From assembly GCA_051453625.1 (NCBI GenBank), contig JBOZIK010000001.1, forward strand, positions 257,206,632 through 257,270,631: a stretch of DNA of 64,000 nucleotides, given 5' to 3'. This document shows positions 1 through 11,800 of the stretch, in pieces. Within the stretch, counting starts at the first letter, position 1. Each line of letters opens with the position of its first letter. Origin of the DNA: Welwitschia mirabilis. Lineage: Eukaryota > Gnetophyta > Gnetopsida > Welwitschiales. The notes under the pieces are model-generated. The model was not told where the DNA came from. It ran no database searches and was given only the letters and a program-made list of their open reading frames with translations. A program made the translations under genes and the position numbers.

Positions 1-710
1 ATAAAATGATGCCTAAAATCATACCTAAATTTAAGATGAGGACATGTAAACTTCTAGACTCCAAAGACTCCTAAGATCCAAAGTATAAAACATCAAGATC
101 CAATTACAAAGGATTTTTCAAGATATGAAAATGAGAGCAGGAGGAAGTCCTATTTATAGTGAGCAGATGTAGGGATGTGAAGAAAGATAAGGGCATGAAA
201 AGAGAACATCATGAAAAGAAGGTGAAAAAGATTNNNNNNNNNNNNNNNNNNNNNNNNNNNNNNNNNNNNNNNNNNNNNNNNNNNNNNNNNNNNNNNNNNN
301 NNNNNNNNNNNNNNNNNNNNNNNNNNNNNNNNNAAAAGAAGGTGAAAAAGATTTCATAACTTCTAATCATTACCTTACCTAGCCACTATGTGCATTAATA
401 TTTCATCATATTAATAAATAATAAATATGCAACATTCCACTACTTGAAATTATATGATAAGGAATTAAGATAAGCCACTTAGTAAGTAATTCTAATAGCC
501 ATATAAAAAATATTTTTCATAATGAATAATTATTAAATAAAAGAAACTGCAACATCATAATTATGGGCATCACTTAGCATGCCTACTAAAAATAAAATAA
601 ACTAGCATAATGCATTCCAATAATTATAATCATTATGAGAGTCTTTTTACATGCATAAAAATAAGAAATAAGAGAATAAGAAAATAAGAAAATAGAATAA
701 TATAATCACT
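1..710. other. Unassigned AT-rich sequence with a 100-N gap
   Basis: No gene, RNA or transposon signature was recognised. An N-run occupies 234-333. The 20 bases before it (214-233, a purine-rich aaaagaaggtgaaaaagatt) are repeated immediately after it (334-353), the shortest example of the gap-flanking duplications seen through the window. Short open frames crossing the N-run exist only because Ns carry no stop codons. Confidence 0.6.
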
Positions 711-796
711 GCTTTAGCCACTAATTTAGCCACTACTTTAGCCATTAATTTAGCTACAAACTTAGCCACTAATTTAACCACTAAGTTAGTCGCTAA
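711..796. repeat. 12-bp minisatellite, unit close to tttagccactaa
   Basis: About seven degenerate head-to-tail copies of a 12-base unit, tttagccactaa, read from roughly 711 to 796. Variants include tttagccattaa, tttagctacaaa and tttaaccactaa, and a final gttagtcgctaa. Spacing stays close to 12 bases throughout. It lies in otherwise unassigned AT-rich DNA and is not linked to any recognised gene. Confidence 0.8.
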
Positions 797-2577
797 ATAT
801 TATAATTAAATAAATAAAAAATACTACAAAAATAATATTATTAATTATTGCTATTACAAGAAAGAAAGAACTTAAAATAATAATTATAGCACACAAAATT
901 TTCACAAAGTGATTACATCTCAATAATAAGAGAATAAATGAAGAATATAGAAATAAAACTAGCTTAGTGGACTCCATAACAATAAAGTTATATTTAATTC
1001 AAATTTACTTAACTAAATAGGTTAAAAGTATATACATGACAAAAAGTTTCTCTCAAGCTCATGTTTAGTAGATTTTAGTAAAATAATTATTATGCTTAGG
1101 TAGTGACATTGGTTGATATTAAATGAATAATATAACATAGAAATAGCATTTAATTTTTACAATAATTTGAAATATGTTAAAGAAAGTAAAATTATCATCA
1201 CAAATATAAAAAAAATTAGAATTGATTTCTCTTACAAAATATATTAAAGTAATACTTCAACTTCTAAAAAGGGAAAATACCCATTAAAATTTTCATATAA
1301 AGAAAGATGCTAAGTAATCCTTAATATTATTTTAAAAAGTTTTAAATAAGAAGGAAGAATTGATTTTAACAAAACTTTAGAACCTAGAGTCTTCATAATA
1401 GCTTAAATTATGGCAATAAATTAGTTCTTATACTTAATAAACAAACTGAAATGAGTTTTCCTAGGCTATATTTAGCCAAACCTATCAAACTAAAAAATTA
1501 TCAACATAAGAGGAGGAAGTTTTCAAATTTAATTAGGCATACATTAAAAATGGAAAAGATAAAAACATCTAGAATCACTGGGTTAGAATTCCTTCTTTAA
1601 TAATAAGGATCCTTGGGATAAAATGGATAACTTTTTAAATAAATAAACATTATGTTGAATTACATATCTAGCCTTTATTTATTGTAAAAGAACTAGAGGT
1701 TTTGAAGGGAAAGGCAAAATAAAGTTTGACTTAGATATCGTTCATACCTTCTTTAGAAGAAAAGAATGCTTATGAAGGTTATTTAGTAAATGAATAAGAT
1801 GTATGAGTCTCCCTGCTATAAAACGTAGTTATATAAAAAGATATGATGTTGATTAAAAATCACTAAAATTATTATTATTATTATTATTATTACACCCATA
1901 CACAATAAGAAACCACTTCCATTAAATAAGAATATTCAAGAAAATATGCATGTAAACATACAAGGAATGAATGATAATATCTAAAGATTTAAATGGACGC
2001 TAATAGCTATAAATAATAATAAATTGAGAAATTAAATGAAAATAATTATTATCAAAAATCTTTATAGGTTAATTAAAGAGCCATTGATTAATTATTAGAT
2101 GAAAATAAAGTATTAAAGGATAAACTAAAAGCTAAAGGAACTACATAAATACAATATTTTATTTCTACTTAGTTTATTTTCTCCTTAAGCCTATTTTTAG
2201 AAAATGATGAAATCAATAAGGAATCATTTTTCTAAGATATGAAAGAGCCATCAATTTAATGACAAATTTTTATCTATTTTTAAGATCTTCTTAGATAAAG
2301 TTGATGCCACCATGAATAAATATTAAACATAGCTATTAGAACCAAAGAAATAATTCAAAGGATTAATGGAAATATATTTTACGCATTTAAAAAGTATAAT
2401 TAAAGTAATATTTCTACAGTCAATTAAATAATAATTTAGAATTTGGAAAAATAAAATATGAAACTCATCCAAAAATTGTGAAACTTAAAGGTAAGATATG
2501 AAATAAGAATAGGATTTAAACATGTGTAATTAGCAATAATTTATATCCTACATTATTATTCTTAAAAATTATATGAT
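797..2577. other. Unassigned AT-rich sequence with an ATT microsatellite
   Basis: Nothing recognisable as coding on either strand; stops occur every few codons. A simple (ATT)n run of about eight units sits at roughly 1868-1892. The minus-strand frame at 786-977 is a low-complexity hydrophobic translation of AT-rich DNA and is not treated as a gene. Confidence 0.55.
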
Positions 2578-3130
2578 TTTATGGATAGATTTCATGAAAA
2601 ATTACATAAGTTCATTAAAAAATGTCTACTAGATGAACAAAGATTTATAAAATTTTTGAAACAATATTATGGAGTTGGATAAATCAAAAGTTGAATTTAA
2701 AGAAAAATTATCTATAGAGGGAATGAGCACTATAATAAAGGAAACAATGATCAAATTCTATAAAATGATAGAAAATTGTAAAATACCCATGAAAATATTT
2801 GCAATAACATCATGGGATATTAAAAATTATGCCTTCTTAAAGATAATATTATAAATAATATAAACATGTTATATGAAATTTCACAAATATTTTTTAAAAG
2901 ATGATAAAGTGGATAGTACATGTATAGGTACTATTTCTATTATGGAAACTTACATAAAAGGGATTACAATAATTAAAATAGAACAAAAACCAACATATTA
3001 TTAAAAAGGGTCTTTCAACATCTAAGAAACAAGTCCTAGAAGAAGATTTTAAGTAAGTTAGGACTTATGAAGAGGCAACATTAAGGAAAGATCCATTCCA
3101 ACTAAATATAAAGGCTTTAAAAAATTAAGT
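2578..3130 (+). pseudogene. Coding-like stretch of unknown identity
   Basis: One plus-strand frame, centred on 2669-2854, reads for about 180 codons with only scattered stops and an amino-acid mix (Lys, Glu, Ile, Met, Asp) less low-complexity than the surrounding DNA. The longest clean piece starts MELDKSKVEFKEKLSIEG and is about 61 residues. A following piece near 3021-3120, in another frame, reads KQVLEEDFK then a stop and VRTYEEATLRKDPFQL, suggesting a decayed coding region with frame changes. I recognise no domain. It could be an old gene fragment, part of an unidentified transposon, or a chance open stretch; AT-rich DNA gives long lysine-rich frames easily. Confidence 0.2.
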
Positions 3131-4845
3131 AATCTAAAATATCATTTCTTTATATAAGATCAAACAAAGCTTTTCCTAAGATACAATAAGATAGAAAGTC
3201 ATCTGTATCTAAATAGATGAAAGAACTAAATTAAAATGAAGATTAATCCTTCATGATTAAGAAAATACCTAGCATTAAATGATATTTTTTTGTATTTTTT
3301 TAGTTTATTAGAAAAATACGTTGTGGTTACAACTCATGAAGCTAAAATGTTAACTAAACGTTTGGATAATTAGCTTCATATTTTTAATTTCTTAGTTAAT
3401 GTTTATATACTCTACTATCTAAATAGGGTCTAAACTTTTTATAATGTTAGTTATGTTATACATATTATTAGTTAGTGGTTTATTATTTTATTATATTTAA
3501 AGCTTAAATACTATGTTTCAAGTACAAAGATACCAAATTACCATGTAACATCAACACAAAGATGGTTAGATACTTATGGCAAGAAATACCTAAATACTAG
3601 ACTGTAGAACTTAAGAAGAGATAATGAAAATATAGGGAAAACAAGAGGAACTAAATTTACAAGGGCAAGCATCCATATACTAAAGACAATAAAAAAACAA
3701 AACATACATAATACTAAATATAATAAATGAAGAAGGATTTTTTTAGAGGGGAAAAAATTGTAAAATTAGAAATGGTTCTTTACAAAAAGATTAGTCTAAG
3801 GTCTTAATTGTAATATTATCTCTAGTATTACCTATAAAGGAAATATTATTTATAAGTGGCTATTTAGCATAACATAAGTATTATTTTTTTGAGAATAATT
3901 ATGATTACGTTACACTTTACTACAACATATATTTGGAATTATTTAACTATAAAGTTTTTTCTTAGGTTATTTACTTACTAATAATTACTTAAAAGGGTAT
4001 TGTCTTCTTTAATCCCACTCTTTTTTATGTTGATAAACATATGCTAGGATATTTATAGTACTTATAAATAGGTATTATTTTAGTATATTTACTTCATAAG
4101 TCTATCTTTTACCTCAAATCATATATTATATACATAATTAATAATTGATCTTTTTGGAACTTAAGTTTGGTTAAAGGATTAGTTACTTAAATTAATTTTT
4201 GTTGAGACTTCATATTTGTAGAATAATGGTTGCAATTACATTTAGGTTAAAATAGCATTTCTTGGTACTATTACTATGTAATTTAGTATTATTTCTACAT
4301 TTTTTCCCCACTAATAAGCTTCATCAACATGAAGTAATGTTTAGTTTCTATGTTCATATTATCAGAAGAGGTTCCTAAATATAAATAAGCCTAAAATAAG
4401 GTATATTTCAACCATCTTATAGGTGATCAAAGTATCTTCTTATAGTTTGATTTTGTCTAAATATAATAGCCATTTGATAAGGATTAATTTATAAGTTTAA
4501 TAAAGGTCTTAGTTCTTCTTTAAAGAGAGGATAATTAGATAAGGGAGTGGTATCCTCCTTATATAACTAATTAAATCTTTTAGTTAAGTTGTTTTTAATA
4601 ATAGTTTTATCTTTATATTTTGACATTATAGGAATTAATTATTGGTGAACTTTAATTTGAATGAAATTATCATAATTTTATCTTTATTTTTAATGTTAAT
4701 TCATTATGTATATGTAGCTTTAATGACTAGGGTATCTTTTAGTCACATTATTTCTAGTGTTATTTTAGGTTAAGAACTTATATGAATCAAATGTCAAGAA
4801 GTTGTATCTTTATTTTACATGGGTTGTTTACTAGGTTTCTCTATA
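3131..4845. other. Unassigned AT-rich sequence
   Basis: No open frame of useful length, no repeat structure beyond homopolymer tracts, and no LTR, primer-site or reverse-transcriptase motif was recognised on either strand. Confidence 0.5.
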
Positions 4846-6646
4846 ATTTTAACATGTATAATTATTTCTAATGTATAAAAAGTTTCATTAAGTAAAACTT
4901 TAAAATATCATCATGATACTAAATCTTTGAGAATATATTCTTTACATTTACTATCTTTAGTTACACCATGTAGTTTAAAAAAAAAAACCATATTACGCTT
5001 TAATAATAAATAAGTTTTTATAATTAACTCAATAAGATTAGGTATACTCATTGAGATCTTGAGATTTAATGCATATTATTCTCAATAATCTTTATGTATC
5101 ATTCCTTTTAAGATCCTTTGATTTTATTGGTATTATCTCTTAAAATAAAGAAATAGTACTTATTTTTATAAAAGTTTTATTCTTAAAAAGGCTAATATTA
5201 AAAATGTTAAAATGCTAATGAATTAAAGAATTAATAGTAAAGAAAAAACTTGAAAATAAAATAACTAAGATTAAGAAAACAAAACACTAAAAATTTGGCA
5301 TATACAAATAGAAAGAAAGTAACTTAGACAAATAAAAATTCGAAAAGAAAAGAAAAGAAAAGAATTGATATAAATTCAAAAAGTAATTCAATGTAAAACT
5401 AAAAACTTAAAAATAAAAGGTATTTAGTCATTCTATTTCGAGATCTTAAATCATTATTAGTTTCTTCGCAATGATGCCAAAAGGGTGACAGTGATGAGAA
5501 TCTAGCTAAGCTAAGTAGTAACCATTATATCATATCCCATGAAAGTAATAAGATCTTGATTTGAAATAATAGAAAGCAATATTGAGCTAATTAGATGTAA
5601 CTAATTTATTTTCCTAAGTAAAAAATGAAAATAACTTGAATGAAATTAAAATTTTATTTCTAAAAATAAAAACAAAAAGTATAATTGATTTTAACTTTTN
5701 NNNNNNNNNNNNNNNNNNNNNNNNNNNNNNNNNNNNNNNNNNNNNNNNNNNNNNNNNNNNNNNNNNNNNNNNNNNNNNNNNNNNNNNNNNNNNNNNNNNA
5801 TTTTAACATGTATAATTATTTCTAATGTATAAAAAGTTTCATAAAGTAAAACTTTAAAATATCATCATGATACTAAATCTTCAAGAATATATTCTTTACA
5901 TTTACTATCTTTAGTTACACAGTGTTTTTTAAAAAGACAAACCATATTACACTTTAATAATAAATAAGTTTTTTGAATTAACTCAAAAAGGTTAGGTATA
6001 CTCATTGAGATCTTGAGATTTAATACATACTATTCTCAATAATCTTTATATCATTCTTTTTAAGATCCTTTGATTTTATTGGTATTATCTCTCAAAACAA
6101 ATAAATAGTACTTATTTTTATAAAAGTTTTATTCTTAAAAAGTCTAATATTAAAAATGTTAAAATGCTAATGAATTAAAGAATTAATAATAAGGAAAAAA
6201 TTTGAAAATAAAATAACTACGATTAAGAAAACAAAACACTAAAAATTTGGCATATACAAATAGAAAGAAAGTAACTTAGAAAAACAAAAATTTAAAAAGA
6301 AAAGAAAATAATAGATATGAATTCAAAAAGTGATTTAATGTAAAACTAAAAACTTAAAAATAAAAGGGATTTAGTTATTCTATTCCAAGATCTTAGATCA
6401 TTATTAGTTCCTTCGCAATGATGCCAAAAAGATGATAGTGATGAGAATCTAGCTAAGCTAAGTAGTAACCATTATATCATATCTCATAAAAGTAATAAGA
6501 TGTTGATTTGAAATAATAGAAAGTAGGATTGAGATATTTAGATGTAACTAATTTATTTGCCTAAGTAACAAATGAAAATAACTTGAATGAAATTAAAATT
6601 TTATTTCTAAAAATAAAAACAAAAAGTATAATTGATTTTAACTTTT
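4846..6646. repeat. Gap-flanking direct duplication (about 850 bp) around Ns 5700-5799
   Basis: The block 4846-5699 ends exactly at the N-run, and a near copy starts at the first base after it (5800) and runs to 6646. The order of all landmarks is preserved: a homopolymer A tract, the tttggcatatac stretch, and the cttcgcaatgatgccaaaa stretch at about 5464 and 6411. In the first 145 bases I count roughly eight differences. Exact abutment at the gap suggests two versions of one locus placed in series, not a biological tandem repeat. Confidence 0.85.
5343..5362. repeat. (AAAAG)n microsatellite
   Basis: Four consecutive AAAAG units. The second copy of this block, near 6297-6310, has a shortened and interrupted version, so the repeat length differs between the two copies. 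Confidence 0.75.
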
Positions 6647-7092
6647 AATTATACTAACAAGAATAAATAAATAAATTTTATAATATTAACATTTTGTTAT
6701 CTTATTAATGATGTATTAAATATAAATATTAAATCTTAGAAATTTCTTTTGTAATGAAAGCATAAATGCATCAGATGTCACAAAATAAAAGATGGATAAT
6801 AATTGATAATTTGAATTCCATCATTCATTAAACTAGTTACATGAATAAAAATTTAATATTAAATTTAAATAAAATAAGTTGAAATTAAGGGAATTTAACT
6901 TATACATCTTATTAATCCACTCTTGAATTTTAATTAACCTTCAAATGATGGTAAAAAGAAAGAGCAAACATAAGGCACTTTGTTGAAGCATATACTACTA
7001 TCATGTTGATAAAGAGGCATTAAATCAATTGCATGTTATGGAATCAAATAGAAGTATAGTAGAAATGAACAGAGTCCAATTTTTATTACAAA
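6647..7092. other. Unassigned AT-rich sequence
   Basis: Lies between two gap-flanking duplications. I see no coding frame, repeat or transposon signature in it. Confidence 0.5.
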
Positions 7093-8854
7093 TAGAATTA
7101 AATTAAAATAATAATTTAAATAAATTTCATAAGTTAAAATAACAATTGAAACTCCTTTTTTTCCTATTGAAAAGAGTTATATATATAGTAGAGTTACAAT
7201 GGTAATTAGTAAAAAAAAAATAGAAGGATTAATTTTAAAATAAATTTTGGTGGTAAGAACATGGAATAAAATGGATTTGACATTTTTTTTGCTTTTTATT
7301 CCTTTTTATTTCCTTATGAATACTTTCCACATATCTTATCATGCATGTATATCTTGTGATAGAGTATCCTTTCTTGTTACAAGGCTATGACATACTATGT
7401 CAAGTTTTCCATTAAGAAATAAGTAGGACCTAGATGGATAATTAATTTTAAATCTTTGCCATCACTATATAAAATATAAGATAAGAAAACCATTAAAACC
7501 CTTATTGCACAGTTATCACTAGATGATAATCTTATGATTATCTTTTAAAAATATGCCTAAGTCTCTGAGAAATTATTGAAATTTTATTAAATATTTTTTT
7601 ATGATATCTTTTATAGTAAAAAATAGTAATTTCATTACCCAAGTTTCATGAAAAAGTCTTATAAAATTTCTCTACTAAATGGTAAATTTGTAATGGTATC
7701 ATAAGTCTTAACCTTATTATAACTAAGGAATTCATTTGTGTTCTAAATGATAAGAAAATGTTTAAGCACTACTAATGCTTAGGGAATTCTCTATATAAAT
7801 AAAAATAAGCAATTAAAATATAAAATTTTAACATGGCAATGTCTTATTTTATTTCATTTTTCCTAAATATATTTTAATTGTAAGATAACTCCCTTCAAAA
7901 AAAAAAAATTTAAAGATTTAANNNNNNNNNNNNNNNNNNNNNNNNNNNNNNNNNNNNNNNNNNNNNNNNNNNNNNNNNNNNNNNNNNNNNNNNNNNNNNN
8001 NNNNNNNNNNNNNNNNNNNNNGAGAATTAAATTACAATAAGAATTTAAATAAATTTCATAAGTTAACATAACAATTGAAACTCCTTTTTTTCCTATTGAA
8101 AAGAGTTATATATATAATAGAGTTACAATGGTAATTAGTAAAAAATTACAAGGATTAATTTTAAAATAAATTTTGGTGGTAAGAACATGGAATAAAAATG
8201 GATTTGACATTTTTTTTTTTTGCTTTTTATTACTTTTCATTTCCTTATGAATCCTTTCCACATATCTTATCATTCATGTATATCTTGTGATAGAGTATCC
8301 CTTCTTGTTATAAGGCTATGACATACTATATCAAGTTTTCCATTAAGAAATAAGTGGGACCTAGATGAATTTTTAATTTTAAATATTTCCCATCACTATA
8401 TAGAATATAAGATAAGAAAACCATTAAAACCCTTGTTGCACAGTTATCACTAGATGATAATCTTATGATTATCTTTTAAAAATATGCCTAAGTCTCTGAA
8501 AAATTATGGAATTTTATTAAATATATTTTTTATGATATATTTTATAGTAAAAAATAATAATTTCATTACACAAGTTTCATGAAAAAGTTTTATAAAATTT
8601 CTCTACTAAATGTTACATTTGTAATGATATCATAAGCCTTAATCTTATTATAACTAAGGAATTCATTTGTGTTATAAATGATAAGAAAAATATTTAATAC
8701 TACTAATGCTTTGGGAATTATCTATATAAATAAAATTAATCAAGACAAATATAAAAATTTTAACATGGCAATGTCTTCTTTTATTGCATTTTTCCTAAAG
8801 ATATTTTCATTGTAAGATAACTCCCTTCAAAAAAAAAAAAATTTAAAGATTTAA
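7093..8854. repeat. Gap-flanking direct duplication (about 830 bp) around Ns 7922-8021
   Basis: The block 7093-7921 is repeated at 8022-8854. Both copies contain the stretch cctattgaaaagagttatat, the tgtgatagagtatcc stretch and a poly-A tract followed by atttaaagatttaa. The left copy ends and the right copy starts at the N-run edges. Differences are scattered substitutions and homopolymer length changes. The open frame crossing the gap (7863-8069) is an artefact of the Ns. Confidence 0.85.
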
Positions 8855-11800
8855 AGTTTTATTAATGATTATTAAAAATACAAGATCACTAAGATTTTAG
8901 AATTAATTCTTTAATAATTAAATTCTCATTATTTTTTATTTATGAATGAAGATTACTATTTATTTACTTAGATTGTAATTGATTAGACAAAATAGAAAAT
9001 TAACATGGTTTCTTGTCTTTTCTTCTATAGAACATGATTAACTTGAATGAAATAACCTTTGTGATATTAACAGAGTTGATATGGGGGGAATATTTTATAT
9101 TAAAATTGGATAAATTCCTTAAGATGAATAATAATTGCAAAATATGTGATTAGGTATTATTTTAAATAAATGGAAGACTTATTTTTCCTTTAAGAGAAAG
9201 ATTTACTATGAATTATTAATAAAAGTATTTATAAAAAGTACATATAATAGAAAATATAAAATAATATTCTATGCTATGGTAGTATAGGATTAAAAATATT
9301 TGAACATGTCAAATATCTTTAAATAGTTATATTTTTCTATGATGTCAGATTCATAGGGGGTTGTCTATTCATACTTATTTTTATCATTTAAATTTTACTT
9401 CTTTAAAGCGTTCTTTCTTTGATGATAAGAATTGTTTGAACATGTTTTATTTATTCTATATCTAACTAAAGTGCATGGAACTATAATAATTTTTATCCAA
9501 CCATTGCACATATTATTCTTGAAGAGAATCTTAATCTTTCTAATTTACTATGTTTCATTTGGATTTATGTTTAATTATTTTGGTTATATACAATATTAAT
9601 AAGATTTATTATAGATTTTGTTTGAAAATCTTGAGCATAGATTTTATATTCCTATGATATATAAATATGATATCTTATAAAATGTGTGTTTTTTAAACCT
9701 TACATTGTTGTAAAAGAATTTCATAAATGGAAAGTAATTAATACAATTCTTTTAGTACTGACTTGAATCTTTTTTAATAGTATTTTTATGTGATATTTGT
9801 CTTTTTTGTCTTTAACATTATTGCTCTTAGATCACTATCTTTTCTATTAGTGGACGTGTTCATTTATAGTCTACTTATGTATAGTAATATTTCTTGTTTT
9901 TAGTAAAATTATTTTTTAAGGGTTTGATGACTTCCTCTCCCTTTAAAAAGGATGTCAAAATCCTATTTATGAGTCAAATTTTCTTCTATTTATCTATCTT
10001 AATTTATTTATCTCATTATGTTCATATGATTGTTCTCTTAATCGGAGTGGAAACTTAAGTCTCTTCCTATATTTTATTGTTACCAAATTTAGTTCAATAG
10101 CTTTTATATTACTCATATATTATAATTTTAACATTTCTCATAGTTATGTATATGTTGTAAAATATTATAATTTTTAAAGACATCTAGATCCTTCTAGCTT
10201 ATCCCCTAATACAAATTTATGTTTTTTTTTTTGCAAGTTTAATAGATTTTACATAATTTTATCATTTAAGCTACTGGTAAAACTATGAGGTTAATTATTT
10301 TTGTTTGTAATACAATAAATCTTTTTCAATAGTTATGTTTATTTCATTTTATTCTAGTTAAAACACTTTTAATTTTCTTAACCACTCTTTCCTAAATTCT
10401 CTTCCATTATGTATCCTTTCTCCTTAAATGTTTTAACTAATGTTTTTATTTAAGATTATTTATTAAATTGGGTAAAAATGGATAGTGGTGAATTGTTAAA
10501 TGTGTTTGGTAAATATTTATTTGTGCATTTGTACGTTGTATTTTATGTAATGCACTACAACTCTTTATGTAAGATAAAATAGACATTGAGTTATTTACAT
10601 CATTTCTTATTCATATTATAAATTTTTCACAACATGGAAATTTACCAACTCCCATTGAGTGAATCAAGGAAAAATGGAGATAGAGATAAATGTTTAAGCT
10701 AGGTGAGGGATTCATCTTAACTAAGAATTAGTTTAAAGCTATTTCATATAAATTTGACAACATGAGAAATGATACGGAGTACTTTTTCATGTTATAATTT
10801 TTATATGAAATTTACTTGATGCATTTTTCTTCGTGGTTTGAGTGATTTAAGTACTACCATTATTGATTGACTACTTTGGTGGTGCTTCTACCATCATGAG
10901 TTTTGGTAGATATGTAATCTTATTATCAATAATTTAATACTCTCTTATGAGTATTCTAGGCTTTCATTAATAATTTAAACATTTTGATATGCCATCATTA
11001 GCATTTTTATGGAAGTTAAGGATTATTTAATTTAGTGACTCTTCATCTGAATATTAATGTCATGACCTTTTATAAAAATATGTCTTAACATGAAGAAGTG
11101 GCTTGTAATATAAAAAATAATTCTTAAGACTTATGTTTATCTCATGTTATTTTAGTTGACTCACTTGCTTTTCTTAATCACTCTATCCTAGATTCTCTTT
11201 TATTATGTATCTTTTCTCCTACTTTTATTCATATTCCTAATTTTCATGTTATGATTTCCTATTTTTGAAAAAAATTATCATATACATTTAATCTAGTTAA
11301 ATGAATATTTTAAGCTATTTTAATTAAAACATGACTAAAAAATTCACATTCATTTTTTCTTTAGCATTTTTTAAGATTTAAAAAAAATTATTAGTTAAAA
11401 TAGTTTATATAATTATATCTTATCATAAGAAGGTTGAGTTTTGATGAAATTTTACTCATACTTGAAACAAATATAGAAATATTCTATAAGCTTGTTTTAA
11501 TCTCTATGTTTGTTATCTAAACATAAATTTGTATTACCTAATGACTCATATTAGAATGTTTAATTTTTTGGAGTAAAAGTCTAGAATAGGATTTCTATGG
11601 TTATAAGATGGTTTTAGGTGCATTTCTTATACACCTCCATGGATGTATTAATTGATAATATAGTTGAATCAAGTTTATTATAATTCTCATACATAATATT
11701 CATTAACTAAGATGATTTCCTTAATTATATTAATGTATTTAAAAATGTCTAATGTAAGGAGTAGTAACAATATTCTAAGTCAAAAAGCATAAGAATATAA

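Noticed and set aside
711-796. Tandem 12-mers as a possible CRISPR array
   Set aside because: Units are contiguous without spacers, and the organism is almost certainly a plant.
786-977. 63-codon hydrophobic minus-strand frame
   Set aside because: Its composition follows the AT-rich DNA, and no start context, neighbour or family supports a membrane protein.
5464-5488. cttcgcaatgatgccaaaagggtga as a copia polypurine tract
   Set aside because: It resembles the tract before some copia 3' LTRs, but no LTR follows and no pol relic precedes it. The second copy in the duplicated block has lost the G run.
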